From: Escallonia rubra | Lineage: Eukaryota > Streptophyta > Magnoliopsida > Escalloniales > Escalloniaceae | Length of the DNA: 64,000 bases | Assembly (NCBI GenBank): GCA_033065855.1 | Contig: JAVXUO010001562.1 | Span: forward strand, 496,001-560,000 | Reading direction: 5' to 3' | Part shown: positions 58,431-64,000 of the stretch, piece after piece | How positions within the stretch are numbered: position 1 is the stretch's first letter | Layout of the letters: every line of letters starts with the position of its first letter | Program-made: the position numbers and the translations under genes | Notes under the pieces: model-generated | Told to the model about the DNA's origin: nothing | Seen by the model: only the letters and a program-made list of their open reading frames with translations | Databases searched by the model: none

Positions 58431-58714
58431 ATGACTGCCATTGCAGATATGATTAGTTATTATGGTTATCGAGATGTAACTGCAATTTTCATTGATGACG
58501 ATCAATTCCAAAATGATATAACAACTCTGGGCGAAGAACTCGCAGCCATTTCGCCTAGCCAATCACTAACTCAAGAAGATGGTGTGAATGAATTAGTTAG
58601 GGCCAGATGATCAATGGAATCTCGTGTATTTATTTTGAATGCTTATGCCCAAACAGGTCGTTTGATTCTTGATGTGGCCCAGAGTCTTGTCTATGCTAAT
58701 TGTGTAATGGGTTA
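58431..58714 (+). pseudogene. Glutamate-receptor-like (GLR) ligand-binding domain fragment
   Basis: The frame from 58431 reads MTAIADMISYYGYRDVTAIF, IDDDQFQNDITTLGEELAAI, then after one stop (TGA at 58608) SMESRVFILNAYAQTGRLIL and DVAQSLVYANCVMG. This is the periplasmic-binding-like (ANF receptor) part of plant GLR channels (usual text MAAIADMISYYGWREVtaIFvDDDyGrN..LGdkLA). About 94 codons of a roughly 900-residue protein are left, without introns or channel parts. It lies inside an insertion in the SDR intron, so it was probably carried there by a transposon. Confidence 0.82.
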
Positions 58715-60139
58715 GTGGATGGTTATTTGTAAGAATTGTGGTTATTTGCCTGATCTGTATGGAATTTCGTCTTCATTTTTGTTCCTTGTGCTTATTTGCC
58801 TGATCTATATGAGATTCCATCTTCATTTTTGTTCCTTCCTCTTCTAGATCCAACCCCCATGGGTTTCATGAATGTTATCGATCAAAATGTCCGCGAAATT
58901 TTAAGCCTTCATTCTTCTAGTTACTTAAAAAATTGTTTTTGAATGGAACAGATTTATAATCTATGTGCATGTTTAGAGCCAAACAAAGCATGCTTAAGTG
59001 AGAATGAATTTAAAAAAAATAAAAACTGCAAATTCTCTCTGTTAAACGCTTTTGGTTTTCAGTTTTTTGAGAATTGTTACTCTGTAAAATGTCCGTCGTC
59101 CGACAGTTTTTTTAATTGGTGGGAAAAAAACCAAAACTCTTTTAAATTTTCAAAAACAAGAAGAAGAAAAAAAACTGCAAACTCTGCGAAACCCTACCTA
59201 AACCTTCTAGGGGTTTTTTCGAACCCCCCACCTAAGATCTGGATCTGCAAATGTCTGTGCAAAACTGTACCTCTATATTTTTTTCTTCACCCCTTCACTT
59301 ACAATATTACCATATATGCTTGTTTTGTCTCAGTCTTTCCTTATTCAAACATAAAGCCCTATTATCCTTATATCACGTCATTTATGCTAAATAACAAAGT
59401 ATTGAACTATGATGTGACTTGGCTAAATTCGCAATTTTTTTTCTTCAAAAGAGACATTAGTGAAACTTTGATGCCAAGGAAAGTTCGTGCTTACGTGGAG
59501 GTGCCACAAAGGCTGCAGTCCGAGTCAGCTTCCAAGTATGTTGATGTGAGACACAGCAAGGGTGGAACAAGGGCAGAGACCAAGGGCTTCCCAGACAGGC
59601 ATGGCAGTGCAATGGCGATAGCGCGCCGAATACACGATGACAGTCACAGTCCGATGCTTAGGTCCAGAGTCAGGGTACTGTATGTTTCTCTCTCTAGAAT
59701 TCTAGAGTGAGAAAGTGAAAATGTCCAAATGTTATCCTCCTCCAAATGAATTCTCAAGACCTCTATTTATAGAGATTGAGATGATGATGTCATAAACCGA
59801 CACGTGGCGCTCCCCGGGAGTGACACGTCACCGGGGGGTCCACGGGTGCCGGTGCTCCACGGACTGTCGGATCGCATATTCACCCGGCCTGCTCCTCACA
59901 GCGTCGCTCTGTCTGTCTGGAAAGACTGGCTCCCACCGCATCGGTGTGGCCAGAGAACCCCCTTGATCTAGCCTCCAATCCAAGCCCTTGCGGAGTCCCA
60001 CAGGCCTGGCAGCGGTGGGGAAGACCCGACGCCCAACTGCCAGGTGAACTAGGCGCGATGCCCTCCGAAGACCTGCTCCCGTCTCGGAGTGACCCGGGGG
60101 TCATAGTCCCTAGGGGTGCCGACGCAAGCCCCCAGTGCC

Positions 60140-60430
60140 GGAGCGGGTCAGGGACTTGGCACCCTGACGGAGATTGTGCTATTCTTTTCGTGGGTTAGCA
60201 GGCCTAGGTAGGTTCCCGGGGGAGCCGTCTACCCGGCCGGCCAAGGTAGCATCAGGAGGAGCCGTCTACCTGGCGGAAGGGGAGTTGAAGAGATGCCTGG
60301 CAAGTTATGTTTTTATTAGTCAACGTCCTCTTAAGGAACCATGCCATGTCGGTGATGTTGTGAAAAGCCGGTGGTAAATGCTGGGAGGTAGCATCCCGGA
60401 GGAGCCGTCTAGATCGATAATTTCAGTTGA
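60140..60430. other. SDR promoter and exon-1 words interleaved with the LTR fossil's repeat
   Basis: Within the fossil, GAGCGGGTCAGGGACTTGGC, TTGTGCTATTCTTTTCGTGG and GGTTAGC (60145-60200), then AACGTCCTCTTAAGGAACCA, GGTGGTAAATGCT and AGATCGATAATTTC (60318-60425) repeat, in order, the start of SDR exon 1 and its upstream flank (compare 62740-62810 and 62930-63045). They alternate with GAGGAGCCGTCTACC-type repeat units. Confidence 0.7.
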
Positions 60431-60800
60431 TCCCTAAGTGGCAGAGTAAAGATCCCGGGGAGTCGCCTATCCCCGAGGAAGTCCTTGTGCCGGAGGACTC
60501 GGAGCATGTCAAGGTACATCCCGGAGGAGCCGTCTACCCGACGGCCGATAGCATCCCGGAACCGTCTTGGCGGAAGGGGACTGAAGAGCTCCCTGTAGAT
60601 AGTGTCCCGGAGGAGTCGCCTATCCCCGCGGGTGAGGTCCTTGTCCGGAGCACTCGGAGCATTTCAAGGTAGCATCCCGAAGAGCCGTCACCCGACTAGC
60701 CGAGGTAGCATCCCGGAGGAGCCGTCTACCTGGCGGAAGGGGAGTTGAAGAGCTCCCTGGCAGAGATAGTGTCCCGGAGGAGTCGTCTATCCCCGCGGAT
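60215..60800. repeat. Minisatellite CCCGGAGGAGCCGTCTACC in the LTR fossil
   Basis: About ten irregular copies of CCGGAGGAGCCGTCTACC or CCGGAGGAGTCGYCTATCCC, combined with GGCGGAAGGGGAGTTGAAGA and GAGCTCCCTGGCAG in longer units. Confidence 0.88.
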
Positions 60801-61184
60801 GATGTACACTCCGGAGAGTGGGTTGAAGCATGTTCCATGACCAAGGCAAGGTGCGCATGGTGTGATGAATGAGTGTGGTGTCCGGGGGATGATGCTGCCG
60901 GTGTGGGGCGATGAAGGGTTCCGCGGGGAGGGAGGTGCGGGGGCGATGAATGATGTGGTGCAAGGGGCGTTGGTGTATGGTGGCGCATGGCGACATGTGC
61001 TTGGTGCCGCCGGGGCGACAGAGTGCTTAGGGTGCCAGCGGCGCGGCATGGGCCGAAGTGTGTGATCAGCGCGTCGGTGACTGGGGTCCAAGACGACGTC
61101 CTGTGACGATGACTGCATCGTGGAGTCCACACACGACCGGGTCGCGGAGTTCGTGTCCTGTCGGGGGTCGTGCCCGTCCAGTGA

Positions 61185-61400
61185 CGAGGTCGCGGAGTTG
61201 TGTCCGGGCGACGGGGGTCGCGGAGTTGTGTCCGGGCGACGGGGTCGCGGAGTTGTGTCCGGGCGACGGGGGTCGCGGAGTTGTGTCCGGGCGACGGGGT
61301 CGCGGAGTTGTGTCCGGGCGACGGGGGTCGCGGAGTTGTGTCCGGGCGACTCGTGTCGCGGAGTTGTGTCCGGGCGACGGGGGTCGTTTGAGTTGTGTGG
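61185..61400. repeat. Tandem GTTGTGTCCGGGCGACGGGG minisatellite
   Basis: About eight units of 28-30 bp (GTCGCGGAGTTGTGTCCGGG plus CGACGGGG). All frames are open through it, which explains long spurious open frames here. Confidence 0.92.
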
Positions 61401-61439
61401 GCGAGAGTCTTGTCTTGCTGTTGGGTAACGGGTTCGTGG

Positions 61440-61740
61440 GGTTGATGTACGAACATACGTCGGGAGGTTGTTGCTGGACGGACGTCGCGAGGTTTTTGTA
61501 CGAACGTCCGTAAGGTGATCACGACGGACGTCGCGAGGTTGATGTACGAACGTCCGTAAGGTGATGCACGACGGACGTCGCGAGGTTGATGTACGAACGT
61601 CCGTAAGGTGATCCACGACGGACGTAAAAAGGTTGATGAATGGAACGATCCGTATGGTGATGTTTAGACGGACGTCGCATGTTGATGAGAACGTCCGTAA
61701 GGTGATCCAAACGAACGTCGCGAGGTTGACGTCCGGATGA
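61440..61740. repeat. Tandem 55-60-bp repeat (GACGTCGCGAGGTTGATGTA / CGAACGTCCGTAAGGTGATC)
   Basis: About five to six units, decaying to the right, built of GACGGACGTCGCGAGGTTG and ATGTACGAACGTCCGTAAGG. The next 61830-61910 has AGGGGAGGCCAAGGCCGA units. Confidence 0.9.
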
Positions 61741-62765
61741 CGGGCGAAGGGCGTCGCGAAGGATGCCGGCGTCCGAAGAGAAGTGAAGGTGCTAAGGATA
61801 GAGGCCAAAGGCCAATTTTCAAAAACAAGAAGCCGACCCCAAGGGGAAGGCCGAGGCCGACCCCAAAGGGGAGGCCAAGGCCGAGGCCCCCCCAAGGGGG
61901 AGGCCAAGGCCAACTTCCTTGGGCAAGTGTCCTGGCGCGTCGTTGGGCACGGGCTTCGACTTCAAAGTGCCATGAGGCTTGGTCACGTTACTTAGCGTCA
62001 TGCTTTGACCGGTTGTGAGCGTTAAAATGTATGTTGCTTGTGCGGACGTGTTGAAAGTGGGACTTGTAGTGGGCCTTTGGGTACGACCAGAATGGGTTGG
62101 GAACAAACTTTGAAACCCCGTATATTATAAAAGGTGCGAATTAGCCCAAAAAGATTACAGATTTACACTAGCCCACAGAAATATTCAAATTTTAACTACA
62201 AATGAGTTGTAAATAGTAAAAATGGGGTAATTGTTTAGGCATTTACAGAAGATAATGTCATAAAATCGCCTTAATCTCCCTTTGACATCCAAAGTATCGC
62301 CATACACCCTTGCACTAACGATTGTTATTGACAATTCTTACTCTGAAGGAAAAGTTGGGACCAAAATTCTAACCCTGGGAAGGAAATGCTCACATGATTA
62401 CCTGTAACACCAGCATTGTTGATCAAAGCATCTATGCGTCCAAAGGCAGGCCAAGCCATCTCTACAGAAGCCGCAATAATGCTACCGTCGGCCGTCACAT
62501 CGAGCTCAACGGCAACGGCACGAATGGCTTTTGTCTTTTTCCCATCACTAGCTACCTCAGGGTTTACAGTAACAAGCTGGTTAATTTCCTCACAGAGAGA
62601 CTTCAGCCGGTCCATTCTACGAGCAGCAGCAACACCCATGCAACCGGCTTTGGCAAGGTCCACGCAGAACTCTCTGCCTAGCCCTGAGGACGCGCCGGTA
62701 ACCATTACCACCTTGCCGTCCAGACGGCACCATGGCTCGAGCGGGTCTGGGACTTGGCTACCCAT

Positions 62766-63082
62766 TATCGCTTTCTTGTGCTATTCTTTTGCGTGGGTTA
62801 GAGGCTCTACTCTTGGTTGTGAAGAGAGACTCGTACTGCATGTCTGCTTTTATATGCACAGAGAGAGGCGTGAATTGACACGCTAGGGTTAGTTAAACTA
62901 GATGCTCTTAAAAGTTTATGTTTTTATTACACAACGTCCTCTTAAGGAACCATGAACAAAAGTTGGTGATTGTTGTGAAAAGCAGCGGTGGTAAATGCTT
63001 GGAAATAATATTTTTTTGTTTTCATTGTTAGATCGATAATTTCATTGTTGATTAACTAAGTATCATCATGTAAAAGATCAAA
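62766..63082. promoter_or_regulatory. Promoter and upstream flank of SDR copy C
   Basis: Paralogous to 32697-32852 plus 34150-34325, without the Harbinger-like insertion. The TATA region (CTTTTATATGCACAGAG) is kept. The match runs to TCATCATGTAAAAGATCAAA, where the next MULE starts. Confidence 0.8.
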
Positions 63083-64000
63083 GGGCAAATTACACATATG
63101 TCTCTGAGGTTAAGGTATAATTACAGGTAAGGACAATAGTTTTGACAAATTACACTTATGTCCGTTGATCAAACGAAATATAAAAATATGTAACGATTTT
63201 GACGAAAAGACTGAATTGCCCCTAAATAAAATAAAATTTCCATTTTCTTCATCTTTTTCTCTCTTTCCTCTCTTTCTCCATCTCCCGTCTCTTCATTTCA
63301 CGGTGGGTGTCGAAGACGGTGCAGCAGCGGCGGAGGTGCTCGATGACGGCGACCATGTCCATGTTCTTGATCTGACCATGGCAGCGACCATGTCCATGTT
63401 CAGATCAAGGTCGTCTCTTTATTTTAGATCTAGGTTAGCGGAGGGAAGGTGCTGCCGTCATGGGGCGAGGGAAGGTGCTGGCGTCGTGGGGCGAGGAAAG
63501 GGGTTGGCGTCGTGGGGGGGAAGGCGCTGCTGGTGTGGGGCGAGGGAAGGGGCTACCGCGGGGAGGCGAGGTGCGGGGAGAGAGAACAGATGGAAGGGTA
63601 AGGGTGACGTCACCAGCGATGGTGGCGACGCCGACATGAGATTGGTCACCGACAATAGGAGAGAGAACATATCAAATTTTGCAAATTAGGGTTTCAAGAA
63701 AACCCTAATTTGCAAATTAGGGTTTCAACAAAATCCTAATTGTGACTTTAAATTAAGGCTTGAAATCTTAATTTAATTTTTTTAAAAATATTCAGTATAT
63801 ACAGTACAAGGGGTAGTATCGTCATTTTAAAAATATATATTGATGACATCATACAAAAAGTACAATTTTTGGACGGAACCCTGACGGATGGACACGGCTT
63901 ATACATTTTAAAAATGTTTGGTCACGGTATGTTACATTTTAAAACTTAATGTCCTTGACTGTAAGTATACCCTAAACTCAGAAACATATGTGTAATTTGC
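63083..64000. mobile_element. Non-autonomous MULE, same family as 55797-56881, cut by the window end
   Basis: The left end GGGCAAATTACACATATGTC and, at the window edge, the inverse AACATATGTGTAATTTGC are nearly complete TIRs; the last base or two and the target duplication lie outside. It shares with the other copy TCCGTCAGGGTTCCGTCC-type words, AGGGTTTCAA repeats and GC-rich filler. Copy A at 34320 shows the empty site (AAAGATCATAAG). Confidence 0.85.

Larger units (their letters stand above)
57776..59170. other. Extra sequence in intron 1 of SDR copy C (relative to copy A)
   Basis: Copy A and C match up to about 57770 and again from about 59190-59340 (CATATATGC, ACATAAAGCCCTA). The block between begins GGGTATGTTCGATTCACTTT and has A/T-rich ends that look partly inverted. 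It contains a MITE and a glutamate-receptor-like fragment. A TIR insertion is likely but ends were not fixed. Confidence 0.5.
59469..62105. mobile_element. LTR-type fossil (2.64 kb, TG...CA ends, 5-bp TSD), probably a solo LTR or short non-autonomous element
   Basis: Starts TGATGCC, ends GGGAACA, with AACTT on both sides (59464-59468 and 62106-62110). SDR copy A has the uninterrupted site AAAACTTTCAAACCCC near 32020. It is far GC-richer than its surroundings and made of several minisatellites. No gag or pol coding region is recognised. It is treated as a broken relic of the Gypsy or Copia kin; family is not assigned. It is younger than the SDR duplication. Confidence 0.7.
53554..62765 (-). 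pseudogene. SDR copy C: all three exons present, exon 2 has a stop, introns full of insertions
   Basis: Exons at 62402-62765 (364 bp), 57379-57608 (230 bp) and 53554-53832 (279 bp) have the same lengths and splice borders as copy [20 protein letters not shown] and YSSSK are kept. In exon 2 the Trp codon of EEEWN is TGA, so translation would end near residue 135. Protein changes relative to A include GARRMDRL to AARRMDRL and GVRGN to GVTGN. Introns 1 and 2 are about 4.8 and 3.5 kb (840 and 440 bp in A) through insertion of TIR elements and an LTR fossil. Exon lengths being unchanged suggests recent loss. Confidence 0.9.

Noticed and set aside
60620-61913. Long open frames of 300 and 395 codons on the minus strand, and plus-strand frames at 61058-61513
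   Set aside because: All lie in GC-rich minisatellites whose unit keeps frames open. The Arg/Pro/Thr-rich text has no domain.
1-64000. tRNA genes, organelle DNA insertions
   Set aside because: No cloverleaf-like sequence or plastid/mitochondrial gene was recognised by eye; a tRNAscan-SE run and organelle alignment would settle it.

Overview
The window is plant nuclear DNA. It holds spliced genes with GT/AG introns, plant-only protein families (FAR1/FRS, B3, plant mobile domain, F-box, NB-ARC, Transposase_24) and nested MULE, hAT, CACTA, Harbinger, Stowaway and LINE copies. The species cannot be fixed from the sequence. No prokaryotic operon, CRISPR array or complete RNA gene was seen. Coordinates come from reading by eye; exon borders rest on GT/AG sites plus reading frame, and many transposon borders rest on target-site duplications.

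Left part (1-13.8 kb): exons 2-10 of a phosphatidylinositol synthase gene (+ strand). Exon 1 lies upstream of the window. The last intron is about 8.8 kb long and is filled with LINE fragments; the 20-codon last exon lies at 11850-11909.

Middle part (13.85-40.4 kb): a locus carrying an intact three-exon short-chain dehydrogenase/reductase (SDR) gene (copy A, - strand, 30539-32696), surrounded by insertions. The central object is a 9.35-kb MULE (20168-29514) with nearly identical TIRs of about 240 bp and three genes that look intact: a five-exon plant-mobile-domain/Ulp1 protease fusion (+), a two-exon B3 DNA-binding protein (-) and a FAR1-type MULE transposase (-). Every intergenic part of this element is sprinkled with copies (about 27 by eye) of one 23-bp imperfect palindrome, including a 14-copy array between the convergent genes. 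I propose a self-contained transposon with its own DNA-binding protein and matching dispersed sites, analogous in logic, not in homology, to the VANC system of Arabidopsis VANDAL elements. To the right lie an NB-ARC fragment, a hAT carrying scrambled 25S rRNA pieces, and SDR copy B, which has only exon 1.

Right part (40.4-64 kb): a repeat-rich stretch with a hAT, a 3.7-kb CACTA element carrying a Transposase_24 gene, a second Transposase_24 remnant, and SDR copy C (53554-62765). Copy C is a pseudogene whose introns are swollen by a Pack-MULE with F-box and DnaJ pieces, another GC-rich MULE, a glutamate-receptor-like fragment and an LTR fossil. The three SDR loci are paralogous segments and act as empty-site controls for each other's insertions.
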